Below, piece by piece: positions 25,600 to 33,902 of a stretch of DNA of 64,000 bases. The position numbers and the translations under genes were made by a program. Origin of the DNA: CAVQKZ01 sp963837325 (GTDB taxonomy: Bacteria > Actinomycetota > Actinomycetes > Mycobacteriales > Jatrophihabitantaceae); assembly GCA_963837325.1 (NCBI GenBank), contig CAWIMV010000002.1, positions 1,054,001 to 1,118,000 on the forward strand, given 5' to 3'. The notes beneath the pieces are model-generated. The model saw nothing but the letters and a program-made list of their open reading frames with translations, made no database searches and had not been told where the DNA came from. Position 1 is the stretch's first letter; each line of letters starts with the position of its first letter.

Positions 25600-26213
25600 G
25601 CGTCCATCCCGGCTGGCCCGCTCGCCTGTCGGCCGGCCCGGTGGCCCTGCGTCCGCCGCGGCTTCGCGACGGACGGGCCTGGAGCGAGATCCGGCTGCGC
25701 AACGAGATGTGGTTGACCACGTGGGAACCGTCCTCAGCCCACGGATGGGCCGAACGGCATGCGGTCACCGCCTGGCCGCCGCTCGTGTCCGCGCTGCGCA
25801 AGGCGGCCCGCGCCGGCACGATGTTGCCGTTCGTGCTGACGTACGGCGGGCAGTTCGTGGGTCAAATGAACGTGTCGAACATCGTGCACGGGGTGCTGCG
25901 CTCGTGCACGGTCGGCTATTGGGTCGACAAGTCGGTGGCCGGGCGCGGAATCGTGCCCACGGCGCTGGCGCTGACGATCGACCACTGTTTCACCACGGTG
26001 GGTCTGCATCGGGTCGAGGTCGACATCCGACCAGAGAACACGGCCAGCCTGCGGGTGGTCGAGAAGCTCGGGCTGCGCCGGGAGGGCTATTACGAGCGGT
26101 TTCTCGACATCGACGGCGCTTGGCGCGATCACTTGGCCTTCGCAGTGACCGTGGAGGAGCTGAAGGGCCGCACGATGCTCTCCCGGCTGCCCGGGGTGCC
26201 CCAGTTGCGCTGA
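25596..26213 (+). CDS. RimJ/RimL-type GNAT acetyltransferase
   Basis: This 205-residue protein starts at GTG 25596, overlapping the moeA stop by four bases (GTGA). The GNAT fold is visible: N-terminal VALRPPRLRDGRAWSEIRLRN, strand with GGQFVGQMNVSNIV, the acetyl-CoA loop VAGRGIVPTALALTID, and the C-terminal HRVEVDIRPENTASLRVVEKLGLRREG typical of RimJ-like N-terminal acetyltransferases. A gene of this type sits between glp and glpR in many actinomycetes. The target is not known. Confidence 0.88.
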   Translation: MSVHPGWPARLSAGPVALRPPRLRDGRAWSEIRLRNEMWLTTWEPSSAHGWAERHAVTAWPPLVSALRKAARAGTMLPFVLTYGGQFVGQMNVSNIVHGVLRSCTVGYWVDKSVAGRGIVPTALALTIDHCFTTVGLHRVEVDIRPENTASLRVVEKLGLRREGYYERFLDIDGAWRDHLAFAVTVEELKGRTMLSRLPGVPQLR

Positions 26214-26325
26214 GAAGTTAGTGCGACGGCGAGTAGCCGACACGCCGGGCCGCGTACCGGATCATGGTCGCGTTGCTGGCTAATTTTAACGCCAGGCTTG
26301 TTACTGGTGTGACTGGAGGTACGAA

Positions 26326-27015
26326 GTGTTGTCTCCGTTGACGACTGTCTTCGTCCTCGCGGTGCTGTGGCTCATCGTCGTAGTGCCCATGATCGTGCGG
26401 CGCAACGACATTCGCCGGCGCGAGCGGTCCATCGACGTCTTCGGACGGGCGATGCAGACGCTCGGCCGGCGCGCGAGTGTCAGTGCGCCCGCGGCTGGGC
26501 GCGCCGAGGTCTTCGTTCCACGCGAACACCGCGCCACCGTCCCGGCGGTCCCGGCTCGCCGCCCAGTACCCGTCGCCCAGGAGGCCCTCATGTATCCCGT
26601 CGATCGCTCGGAGATGTCCGCGGCGCGCGCGCAGATGATGAAGCGGCGCCGACGCTCGTTGGGCCTGCTCGGCATCGGCACCGTGGCGTTCGGCGGCCTG
26701 AGCCTGGTCATGGGCGGGATCTTTGTCCTCCTGACCGTGCCGTTCGTCCTCGGACTCGGCGGCTACCTCTACTTCCTGCGCTCGCAGGCGCTGCGCGATC
26801 GCGAGCGCCGCAACACCCGGCAGCAGCGGGCGAGCCAGCGCCGCGCCGGCGGCTACGACGCTACGGCCGACCTCGGTCGCTTCGATGACCTGCCCGAATC
26901 AGTCGTGCGTATAGACGACGACGACATCGAGCTGCACAACCTCGACACCGTGGACCTCACGGGCCTCTACAACGAGGAAGCCGGCGAAGCCGCCGCGCAG
27001 CGCCGCGCCAGCTGA
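26326..27015 (+). CDS. GlpR/SepX-type membrane protein (cell division)
   Basis: This 229-residue protein has an N-terminal membrane segment (residues about 5-22, LTTVFVLAVLWLIVVVPMIV) followed by basic RRNDIRRRERSIDVFGRA. A disordered linker comes next. Two close membrane segments follow (about 110-150, LLGIGTVAFGGLSLV and GGIFVLLTVPFVLGLGGYLYFL), then an acidic tail. The layout and position match GlpR, the membrane receptor of Glp in Corynebacterium, and SepX of Streptomyces, both linked to division-site assembly. A role at the septum is inferred from this synteny. Confidence 0.82.
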   Translation: MLSPLTTVFVLAVLWLIVVVPMIVRRNDIRRRERSIDVFGRAMQTLGRRASVSAPAAGRAEVFVPREHRATVPAVPARRPVPVAQEALMYPVDRSEMSAARAQMMKRRRRSLGLLGIGTVAFGGLSLVMGGIFVLLTVPFVLGLGGYLYFLRSQALRDRERRNTRQQRASQRRAGGYDATADLGRFDDLPESVVRIDDDDIELHNLDTVDLTGLYNEEAGEAAAQRRAS

Positions 27016-27131
27016 ATCGCGGCGTAATCGCGGCGTAGTCGCGGCGCCCCGACGCCCGGGCGCGACCGGTTGGAGCGGCCAGCCACTGGTAACCTCATCG
27101 TCGGTCCGAAAGGGCTCATCCCGGTTGTTCG

Positions 27132-27205
27132 GGGGCTGTGGCGCAGTCCGGTAGCGCACCTCGTTCGCATCGAGGGGGTCAGGGGTTCGAATCCCCTCAG
27201 CTCCA
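27132..27205 (+). tRNA. tRNA-Ala (anticodon CGC)
   Basis: The 74-base cloverleaf has acceptor GGGGCTG/CAGCTCC (one G-T pair), a perfect CCTCG/CGAGG anticodon stem with loop TTCGCAT giving anticodon CGC, and a T arm with GGTTCGAATCC. CCA is not encoded. Confidence 0.93.
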
Positions 27206-27388
27206 CACTGCAAGTCGACAACTACAGCGCACCGGGCTGGGCCTGCGCTCGGGTCTGAGTGCTTCGTTGCCGGGTGTTGGGCAGGCCGCAGGTAGCCGAC
27301 CGGCTTGGGCCGGCCCGCGCGCTGGAGGTCATCTCGGACGGCGACGCCGACGGGTGGCCCGAGCCCGCGTCGATCCGAGGTCGGAGGC

Positions 27389-27964
27389 TCAGCGCCTGGT
27401 CTCGTACCTGGTCAGGAGCACGCCGTCGGGGAACGTCCTGGTCTCTACCAGGTTCAGGTTCACCCATCTGTCCAGGGCCGTGAAGAACGGCGTGCCGCCG
27501 CCGAGCAGGACGGGGTGGGTGACGATCGCGTACTCGTCGATGAGCCCGGCCCGCATGGCCGTCGCGGCCAGGGTGGCGCCGCCGATGTCCATAGGGCCGC
27601 CATCCTCCGTCTTGAGTCGGGTGATCTCGGTGACCGCATCGCCGGTGACCACGTGCGCGTTCCAGTCGACCGCGCTGGTCGTCGAGGAGAACACCACCTT
27701 CGGCATGTCCCGCCAGCGGCGGGCGAACTCGATCTGCGCCGGCGTGGCGCCAGGCTGCTGGTCGGCGGTCGGCCAGTGGGAGCTCATCGTCTCCCACAGC
27801 GCGCGCCCGTACAGGGCCAGGCCCGTTGTCGCCACCCGGTCGGACCACCACTGGAACAGTTCGTCGCTCGGCACGCTCCAGCCGAGATCGTCGCCGGGCG
27901 CGGCGATGTAGCCGTCCAGGCTCAGGTTCATGCCATAGGTCAGTTTCCGCACGGCCTCTCCCAT
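27389..27964 (-). CDS. Dihydrofolate-reductase-like / RibD C-terminal-domain protein
   Basis: This 191-residue protein matches the RibD_C/DHFR-like family: KLTYGMNLSLDGYIAAPG at the N-terminus, GLALYGRALWETM, VVFSSTT, then MDIGGATLAATAMRAGLIDEYAIVTHPVLLGGGTPFF. Family members bind NADPH, but most outside riboflavin synthesis have unknown substrates. It is divergent from a MarR regulator 49 bp away, so it is probably the target of that regulator. Confidence 0.87.
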   Translation of the reverse strand: MGEAVRKLTYGMNLSLDGYIAAPGDDLGWSVPSDELFQWWSDRVATTGLALYGRALWETMSSHWPTADQQPGATPAQIEFARRWRDMPKVVFSSTTSAVDWNAHVVTGDAVTEITRLKTEDGGPMDIGGATLAATAMRAGLIDEYAIVTHPVLLGGGTPFFTALDRWVNLNLVETRTFPDGVLLTRYETRR

Positions 27965-27999
27965 TTAGACTCATTTGAATCGGATTTGTTTGAATCTAA
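27965..27999. promoter_or_regulatory. Candidate MarR operator/promoter
   Basis: In the 49-bp gap between the DHFR-like and MarR genes, TTTGAATC occurs at 27974-27981 and again at 27989-27996 (15-bp period). The AT-rich block is bracketed by TTAGA (27965-27969) and TCTAA (27995-27999). This stands out in the high-GC background and would overlap both promoters. Confidence 0.55.
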
Positions 28000-28013
28000 C
28001 ATAGGATGGCGGG

Positions 28014-28448
28014 GTGCCGGAACCGCGCAAGGTGAACCTCAGACTCGGGCTGTTGTTGCGCCAGGCGCAGCAACGCGCCACGGGGGCGTTGAACGCCGCC
28101 CTGGCCGAGCTGAGCCTGACCGGACGGCACTTCGGCGTCATGATGTTGCTGCACCAGGACGGGGTCTCCACACAACGAGACCTGATCCGCAGGCTCGGCA
28201 GCGACAAGGCCGGGATGGTCCGCACGGTCGAGGAACTGGAGAACCTCGGCCTCCTCAGCCGGACCCAGTCCACAAGTGACCGGCGGGTGGGCCACATCAG
28301 GCTGACCGCGAAGGGTGAACGGGTCTTCGACGTCGCCCGGAGTCGCGCGATTGGTGTGGCGCACGACCTGTTCGGCCAGTTCAGCGGAGCCGAGCTGGAG
28401 ACCTTCGAGCACGTACTAACGAGGCTGGTCGCCGACGAGGGTAGGTGA
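28014..28448 (+). CDS. MarR-family transcriptional regulator
   Basis: This 144-residue winged-helix protein has the MarR layout: an N-terminal dimerisation helix (LRLGLLLRQAQQRATGALNAAL), the helix-turn-helix (STQRDLIRRLGSDKAGMVRTVEELENLGLLSR), the wing (STSDRRVGHIRLTAKG) and C-terminal helices. It probably represses itself and the divergent DHFR-like gene through the AT-rich repeats in the shared promoter. The inducing ligand is unknown. Start is GTG 28014. Confidence 0.9.
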   Translation: MPEPRKVNLRLGLLLRQAQQRATGALNAALAELSLTGRHFGVMMLLHQDGVSTQRDLIRRLGSDKAGMVRTVEELENLGLLSRTQSTSDRRVGHIRLTAKGERVFDVARSRAIGVAHDLFGQFSGAELETFEHVLTRLVADEGR

Positions 28449-28561
28449 GTGGGCAGCGCCGCCGTCCGCCGAGCCTCGCCCGCAGCTATGTGTGTTGCGC
28501 CAGTAGGTCAGGCTCGGGTCGAGGGTGTTGGATCGATCCGTTTGCCGTGTGAAGGAGACCA

Positions 28562-30205
28562 ATGAGCCGCATCCCGGCGCCGGACGGGCAGACCCAGTAC
28601 TCGTCCCGGCGGCAGGGCGAGGTCGATGCGCTGGCCTGGCCGGTGTTCAGCGAGCACGCGATGCGTCTGCTGCGGTCGGCCGGCGAGGTGCTGCACCCGG
28701 AGCCCGGCGAGCTGTTGTGGGACGCCGGCGACCCTTACGACCTGTACCTGGTCCTCGCAGGGGGCGTACTCCTGCTGGACCGGCGTGATGAGCGAGTTGT
28801 GTTCGTCATCGAGGAAGGCGACTTCGTCGGCGAGTTGGGCATGTTGATGGGCCAGCGTGCCTTCCTGCCCGGCGTGGCTATGGAGCACACCGAGGTGCTT
28901 CGGGTACGGGTTGAGGATCTGCGCCGGCTCGTGGCGATCTCCGGAGAGTTGAGCGACGTCCTGCTTTCCGCGTTCGACGCCCGGCGGCGGATGTTGTCGA
29001 GGCTGGGTGAGGGCGGCCTGGTCCTTGCCGGAGACGACGACCGCGACCTGCACCGGCTTCAAGAGTTCGCCGAGCGCAACCAGCTGCCCTACCGAACGGT
29101 GCTGCGGTCGGACGCGGCGGCCTGGTCGGAGCTTGCGAAGACCACGGCGCTGCCGGACGCGGGCACGGTGGTGGTGACGGGCAACCGGCGGGTGATGACT
29201 GCGCCCACCGCCCGCGACCTGGCGACCGCGCTCGGCATCGACCTCTGGTGCCTGTCCGACGACTCGCGGTGTGACCTGCTCGTGGTCGGTGCCGGACCAG
29301 CGGGGCTGGCTGCCGCCGTCTATGGAGCCTCCGAGGGGCTGGACGTGGTCGTTGTCGAGGACGTCGCGATCGGCGGCCAGGCTGGCAGCTCGTCGCGCAT
29401 CGAGAACTACCTCGGCTTTCCGGCGGGCGTTTCCGGGGCAGAGCTCGCACGAGCGGCGATGTTGCAGGCAGTCAAGTTCGGCACGAGACTCGTGTCGCCC
29501 CGCTCGGTCACGGAGCTCTCACCGGTGCCCGGCGGATTTCGCGTCCGGCTCGACCACGAGCACGACATCATGGCCTGCGCCGTGATCATTGCCAGCGGCG
29601 TCCGTTACCGGCGCCTGGAGGTGCCGGGCCTGGCCGACCTCGAGGGACGCGGCGTTTACTACGCCGCGGGCGAACTCGAGGCCAAGTCGCTGTCTGGCCA
29701 GAGCTGCGTCGTGGTCGGAGGCGCCAACTCCGCCGGACAAGCCGCCCTGTTCCTGGCCCGGCACGCCGACCAGGTGCACGTGCTGATCCGCCGTGACGAC
29801 CTTAGCGACACAATGTCGAACTACCTCGCACAGCGGGTCACTCACCACGAACGGATCACCGTCCACCCGCGCTCGACGCTGTCCGCGGTCCACGGCGAGA
29901 AGCGGCTGCGCGCAGTGAGCTGGCGAGATCACGGACTCGAGCGCGACGTCGACATGGACGCAGCGGGCATCTTCCTGATGATCGGCGCGGACCCCTGCAC
30001 GACTTGGCTACACGAGGCGGGTGTCGACCTCGACGCCAAAGGGTTCGTCGTCTCGCACAACGGGTTCGCGACATCGGTGCCCGGAGTGTTCGCTGTCGGT
30101 GACGCCCGCGCGGGGTCGGTCAAGCGCGTGGCCTCGGCGGTCGGCGAGGGCTCGGTAGTGGTTTCCGCGGTCCACTCCTATCTCGCCGAGACGAAGAGGT
30201 CGTGA
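28562..30205 (+). CDS. Thioredoxin-reductase-like flavoprotein with N-terminal cyclic-nucleotide-binding domain
   Basis: This 547-residue protein begins with a cNMP-binding beta-roll (residues about 25-135: LHPEPGELLWDAGDPYDLYLVLAGG, VGELGMLMGQRA). After a linker comes an FAD/NAD(P) reductase (about 238-545) with DLLVVGAGPAGLAAAVYGASEG, GGQAGSSSRIENYLGFP, VVVGGANSAGQAALFLA and GVFAVGDARAGSVKRVASAVGEGSVV. The redox CxxC of thioredoxin reductase is absent: the expected place reads GVYYAAGELEA. So it can bind FAD and NAD(P)H but cannot reduce thioredoxin by the classical route. The ligand of the cNMP domain is unknown; the arrangement suggests a ligand-gated oxidoreductase. Confidence 0.88.
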   Translation: MSRIPAPDGQTQYSSRRQGEVDALAWPVFSEHAMRLLRSAGEVLHPEPGELLWDAGDPYDLYLVLAGGVLLLDRRDERVVFVIEEGDFVGELGMLMGQRAFLPGVAMEHTEVLRVRVEDLRRLVAISGELSDVLLSAFDARRRMLSRLGEGGLVLAGDDDRDLHRLQEFAERNQLPYRTVLRSDAAAWSELAKTTALPDAGTVVVTGNRRVMTAPTARDLATALGIDLWCLSDDSRCDLLVVGAGPAGLAAAVYGASEGLDVVVVEDVAIGGQAGSSSRIENYLGFPAGVSGAELARAAMLQAVKFGTRLVSPRSVTELSPVPGGFRVRLDHEHDIMACAVIIASGVRYRRLEVPGLADLEGRGVYYAAGELEAKSLSGQSCVVVGGANSAGQAALFLARHADQVHVLIRRDDLSDTMSNYLAQRVTHHERITVHPRSTLSAVHGEKRLRAVSWRDHGLERDVDMDAAGIFLMIGADPCTTWLHEAGVDLDAKGFVVSHNGFATSVPGVFAVGDARAGSVKRVASAVGEGSVVVSAVHSYLAETKRS

Positions 30206-30320
30206 TGTCATCTCGCGGTCGGGATCTACACCGCGGGTCCCAGCCCCGAGGACCCGGGCCATCGACAGCGCCCACCACCTCACCGCCAGGGTGCGAACGA
30301 TGTCAGCGAGCGGCTCGGCG
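30206..30320. other. Gap between convergent genes
   Basis: These 115 bases separate the ends of the flavoprotein and HxlR genes. No clear hairpin or ORF was seen. Confidence 0.4.
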
Positions 30321-30983
30321 CTAGGCGCTGACTGCAGCCGGCAGCGAGTACAGATGGAGGAACTTCTCTGCCGTGGCAACGTCGCCGGTGACGACGAGGT
30401 CACCGGCGCTGATGGCGTCGGCGAGGGGACGGCCGCCGTAGGCGACGGCGGCGAATTGCCGGGCGTCTCCGGCGATCGTTGCGTCGACGTCGGGGGACTC
30501 ACCGGCCTCGACGAGCAGCCTCTTGCGGGCGACCCGTGCCACGTAAGCTTCATCGTTCGGCCGCACGCCGACCGTCAGCTGGGCCCCCTCGGCGAGAGAC
30601 GGGTCGAAGTTTGTGCGCAGCGACAAGATCAACGAAGCGCTGCCGAAGTGGAGGTCCTTGCGGTGCTGGGGATCGCGGGCGGCCCAGCGCCCGAACTGCT
30701 GCATGATCGGTTCCAGGTCGCGCGCCCATGTCGTCAGCTCGTACACCCATACTGCGGCCGGCTTGGGCAGCTTGCGTCGGGTAACCAACCCGGCCCGCTC
30801 GAGTTCGTCGAGGCGGTGCGAGAGAACGTTCGCGCTGATCCCTGGCAGACCGTCCTTGATGTCGCCGAAGCGCTTCGGACCGAGCATCAGTTCTCTGATC
30901 ACCAGCAAGGCCCAACGCTCGCCCACCAGTTCGAGAGCGTGGGCAACGCCGCACGAGTCTTCGTAGGTCCTGTTCGTCGCCAC
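30321..30983 (-). CDS. HxlR-family transcriptional regulator with SCP2-like C-terminus
   Basis: Residues 1-105 form an HxlR winged helix (SCGVAHALELVGERWALLVIRELMLGPKRFGDIK, GISANVLSHRLDELERAGLV). Residues about 110-220 form an extra domain (LRTNFDPSLAEGAQLTVGVRP ... ATIAGDARQFAAVAYGGRPLADAISAGDLVVTGD) resembling SCP2-type sterol/lipid-binding domains, which may bind the effector. It is divergent from an MFS exporter, the common regulator-pump layout, with a candidate operator between them. Confidence 0.87.
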   Translation of the reverse strand: MATNRTYEDSCGVAHALELVGERWALLVIRELMLGPKRFGDIKDGLPGISANVLSHRLDELERAGLVTRRKLPKPAAVWVYELTTWARDLEPIMQQFGRWAARDPQHRKDLHFGSASLILSLRTNFDPSLAEGAQLTVGVRPNDEAYVARVARKRLLVEAGESPDVDATIAGDARQFAAVAYGGRPLADAISAGDLVVTGDVATAEKFLHLYSLPAAVSA

Positions 30984-31021
30984 ACCCCGACAATATCATC
31001 AGGTCATTCGTTAGGACAAGG

Positions 31022-31059
31022 AGTCACTAATTAGGAGTAGATACTTGCGAAAAGTGACT
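31022..31059. promoter_or_regulatory. Candidate HxlR operator upstream of the MFS gene
   Basis: AGTCACT (31022-31028) and AGTGACT (31053-31059) form an inverted repeat flanking an AT-rich core that includes TAATTAGGAGTAG. It lies 22-59 bp before the MFS start and in the shared promoter region of the divergent HxlR gene. Confidence 0.5.
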
Positions 31060-31080
31060 AGACCCGTTAGCGTCCTCCGT

Positions 31081-32589
31081 ATGACGACTTTCAAGCCCCC
31101 TGTGGCGGCAGAAACCGACCGTTCCCGTTGGCTGGCGCTCTACGTTCTGTGCGGCAGCATGTTGATGATCGTGTTGGACGCGACGATCGTGAACGTCGCG
31201 CTTCCGGCCATCCGGACCGATCTGCACTTCACGTCGGCCAGCCTGGCGTGGGTGGTGAACGCCTACCTGATCGCCTTCGGCGGCCTGCTGCTGCTCGCCG
31301 GCCGACTCGGCGACCTTGTCGGGCGGCGGGGGGTCTTCCTCAGCGGACTGGCCGTCTTCACCACCGCCTCCGCGGTGTGTGGCCTCGCGGTCAACCAGCC
31401 GATGCTGGTCGTTGGCCGACTCGTCCAGGGCGCGGGCGGCGCGCTGACCTCGGCGGTCGTGCTCGGCATGATCGTCACGATGTTCCCGAAGCCGCAGGAG
31501 CAGGCCAAGGCCATCGGTGTCTTCGCCTTCGTCGCCTCGGCGGGCGGGGCCGTCGGACTGCTGGCCGGCGGCGTCATCGCTCAGGCGATCAGCTGGCACT
31601 GGATCTTCTTCGTCAACGTCCCGATCGGCGTGGCGGTGGCGCTGGCCGCGCTGCGGCTGGTTCCGGCTGACAAGGGCCTCGGTCTGGGCCAGGGTGCTGA
31701 CGTCGCGGGTGCCGCCATGGTCACCGGGGCACTCATGCTCACCGTGTACACGATCGTCAAGCCAGCTGCGGAAAAGGGCTGGTTGGACTCTGAGACGCTG
31801 ATCCTGGGTGCGATCAGCGCTGCGTTGCTCGCCGCGTTCGTCGCCCGGCAGCACTACGCCCGCAACCCGCTCATGCCGCTGGGACTCTTCCGCTCACGCA
31901 ACCTGGTCGGCGCCAACCTGATCCAGCTGATCGGAGCCGCCGGGATGTTCGGCGCGTTCTTCCTCGGGACGCTCTACCTGCAGAACCTGCGGCATTACGA
32001 CGCGCTCCAGATCGGTCTCGCCTTCCTGCCGGTGACGATCTTCATGGGCACGTTGTCCGTGCGGTACTCGGAGCGGATCATCTCCCGGTTCGGTGCGCGG
32101 GCGGCATCGCTGACCGGCCTGACCCTGATGGCGGTCGCGCTCGCCCTGCTGGCCATGGCGCCGGCCGACGCGAACTACGTGACCCAGCTGCTGCCGACGA
32201 TGGCGCTGCTCGGGCTCGGCGCGGGCACCTGCTTCCCGGCGCTCATCGGTCTCGGAATGGACGGCGTCGAGCCGCACCAAGCCGGACTGGCCTCAGGCCT
32301 GGTCAACACGACGGCCCAGATCGGCGGCGCGGTGGGCCTGGCGGTGCTGGCCACCCTGTCCTCGTCGCGGACCCACCAGCTGGCCTCGTCCGGTCACGAC
32401 CAGCAGGCGGCTCTGCTGAGCGGCTACCACCTGGCGTTCTGGATCGCGGCCGGCCTGATGATCGCGGCCATCGCCGCCGCAGCCAAGCTGCTCACCCGTC
32501 CTGCCGCGGTGCCGGCCATGAACGCCGAGTCCAGGGACTCCGTCGAAGCCGCCGCGCCTGAGCGCGAAGCGGTGCTGATGAGCGCCTGA
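31081..32589 (+). CDS. MFS drug/metabolite exporter (DHA2, 14-TM type)
   Basis: This 502-residue protein starts at ATG 31081 (an upstream in-frame start would cover the operator). It shows the DHA2 signatures: MLMIVLDATIVNVALPAI in TM1, LAGRLGDLVGRRGVFLSG (motif A), GRLVQGAGGALTSAV, and motif C-like GAVGLLAGGVIAQAISWHWIFFVNVPIG. About 14 hydrophobic segments are visible. It should export toxic compounds by proton antiport from the cytoplasmic membrane, probably de-repressed through the divergent HxlR regulator. Confidence 0.9.
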   Translation: MTTFKPPVAAETDRSRWLALYVLCGSMLMIVLDATIVNVALPAIRTDLHFTSASLAWVVNAYLIAFGGLLLLAGRLGDLVGRRGVFLSGLAVFTTASAVCGLAVNQPMLVVGRLVQGAGGALTSAVVLGMIVTMFPKPQEQAKAIGVFAFVASAGGAVGLLAGGVIAQAISWHWIFFVNVPIGVAVALAALRLVPADKGLGLGQGADVAGAAMVTGALMLTVYTIVKPAAEKGWLDSETLILGAISAALLAAFVARQHYARNPLMPLGLFRSRNLVGANLIQLIGAAGMFGAFFLGTLYLQNLRHYDALQIGLAFLPVTIFMGTLSVRYSERIISRFGARAASLTGLTLMAVALALLAMAPADANYVTQLLPTMALLGLGAGTCFPALIGLGMDGVEPHQAGLASGLVNTTAQIGGAVGLAVLATLSSSRTHQLASSGHDQQAALLSGYHLAFWIAAGLMIAAIAAAAKLLTRPAAVPAMNAESRDSVEAAAPEREAVLMSA

Positions 32590-32603
32590 CCAACTCCGCG
32601 GAC

Positions 32604-32659
32604 GCAGCGGAGCTGACCGCACGGGCCCAGCCTGGGCCAGTGCGCGTCAGCTCCGCTGC
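32604..32659. terminator. Strong hairpin after the MFS gene
   Basis: A perfect 14-bp stem (32604-32617 with 32646-32659) encloses a second paired region (CGCAC/GTGCG, then GGGCCCAG/TGGGCC). It starts 15 bases after the MFS stop, and no T-run follows. It is a convincing terminator-type structure. Confidence 0.7.
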
Positions 32660-32804
32660 TGCATTGGGCAGTTGGACGAACCGAGCCGGAGCGGCACCCG
32701 TCGCCGGGATGAGGGTAGGTCGTCGGCTGCGCTGGGCATGACGGTTTGTAGCCCTCTGACGTCCCGAAGCTGCAGCGGGCGACGAGGCAGGAAGGAGCGC
32801 AAAC
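32660..32804. other. Upstream region of the alcohol dehydrogenase
   Basis: These 145 bp probably contain the promoter of the dehydrogenase gene. AAGGAG lies 7 bp before its GTG start. No palindrome stands out. Confidence 0.4.
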
Positions 32805-33902
32805 GTGCGAGCGGCGATATTCAAGGGTGAGCGAGGCATCGAGGTCGGCGAGCGGCCCGACCCGAAGATCGAAAACCCGACCGACGCCGTAGTGCGCGTC
32901 GTGCGCGGCTGCGTCTGTGGCTCCGACCTCTGGTACTACCGCGGCATCAGCACGCACAAGGTGGGCAGCATCGGCCACGAGTTCATCGGTGTCGTCGAAG
33001 CGGTCGGGGCCGATGTCAGGGAGCTCGCCGAGGACGATTTCGTCATTGCGCCGTTCACCTTCAGCGACGGCACCTGTCCAGCGTGTGTGGCCGGCTTCCC
33101 GTCGAACTGCCGGCATGGTGGCCCGTTCGGGAACGGCGAGATCGACGGCGGCCAGGGTGAGCAGGTCCGCGTCCCGTTCGCCGCGACGACGTTGGTCAAG
33201 GTGCCGGGCTCAGGCTTCTCCGACGAGCAACTGGCGTCGTTCACCGCACTGTCGGACGTCATGTGCACCGGCTACCACGCTGCGGTCAGTGCCGGCGTTT
33301 CGACCGGGGACACGGTCGCCGTCGTTGGCGATGGGGCGGTCGGACTATGCGCGGTGATGGCCGCGAAGAAGCTGGGCGCCGAACGCATTGTCGTGCTCAG
33401 TCGCAACCCGGCTCGCCAGGCCATGGCGACGGAGTTCGGGGCCACCGATGTCGTCGCGGAGCGCGGCGAAGAGGCAGTCGACGTCATCATGAAGCTCACC
33501 GGTGATGCGGGCGTCGACGCGTCGCTCGAGTGCGTCGGCACCGATCAGGCCATCGAGACCGCAACCGGTCTCACCCGTGCCGGCGGAATGATCGGAGCGG
33601 TCGGGCTACCGCTGTACGAGCGCTTCCAGTACCGGAGCGTCTACCGGAACAACGTCGGCATCCGAGGCGGGATCGCCCCGGCCCGGCAGTACATCCCCGA
33701 GCTGCTCGACGACGTCCTCGCCGGCCGGATCAACCCCGGCCGCGTATTCGACTTCGAAACCGATCTGGACAACATCGCAGAGGCCTACGCGGCAATGGAC
33801 GAACGCCGAGCAATCAAATCCCTGCTGCGAATCAGCGAACCCGCGCCTGAGGCCGCGGAGCCGCCGCCACGACGACCAAACCAGCCTCATGCCGCGTCGT
33901 GA
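32805..33902 (+). CDS. Zinc-dependent alcohol dehydrogenase (MDR family)
   Basis: This 365-residue protein has the zinc MDR layout. The catalytic-zinc Cys is in GCVCGSDLWYYRG and the GHEFIGVVEAVG motif carries His and Glu. The lobe around TCPACVAGFPSNCRHGG has fewer Cys than the classical four-Cys structural zinc site. The Rossmann motif is VAVVGDGAVGLCAVMAAKKLGAERIVVLSR. It oxidises or reduces an unknown alcohol or aldehyde with NAD(P). The C-terminal 20 residues are Pro/Arg-rich and overlap the end of the convergent oxygenase gene by 16 bp. Confidence 0.9.
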   Translation: MRAAIFKGERGIEVGERPDPKIENPTDAVVRVVRGCVCGSDLWYYRGISTHKVGSIGHEFIGVVEAVGADVRELAEDDFVIAPFTFSDGTCPACVAGFPSNCRHGGPFGNGEIDGGQGEQVRVPFAATTLVKVPGSGFSDEQLASFTALSDVMCTGYHAAVSAGVSTGDTVAVVGDGAVGLCAVMAAKKLGAERIVVLSRNPARQAMATEFGATDVVAERGEEAVDVIMKLTGDAGVDASLECVGTDQAIETATGLTRAGGMIGAVGLPLYERFQYRSVYRNNVGIRGGIAPARQYIPELLDDVLAGRINPGRVFDFETDLDNIAEAYAAMDERRAIKSLLRISEPAPEAAEPPPRRPNQPHAAS

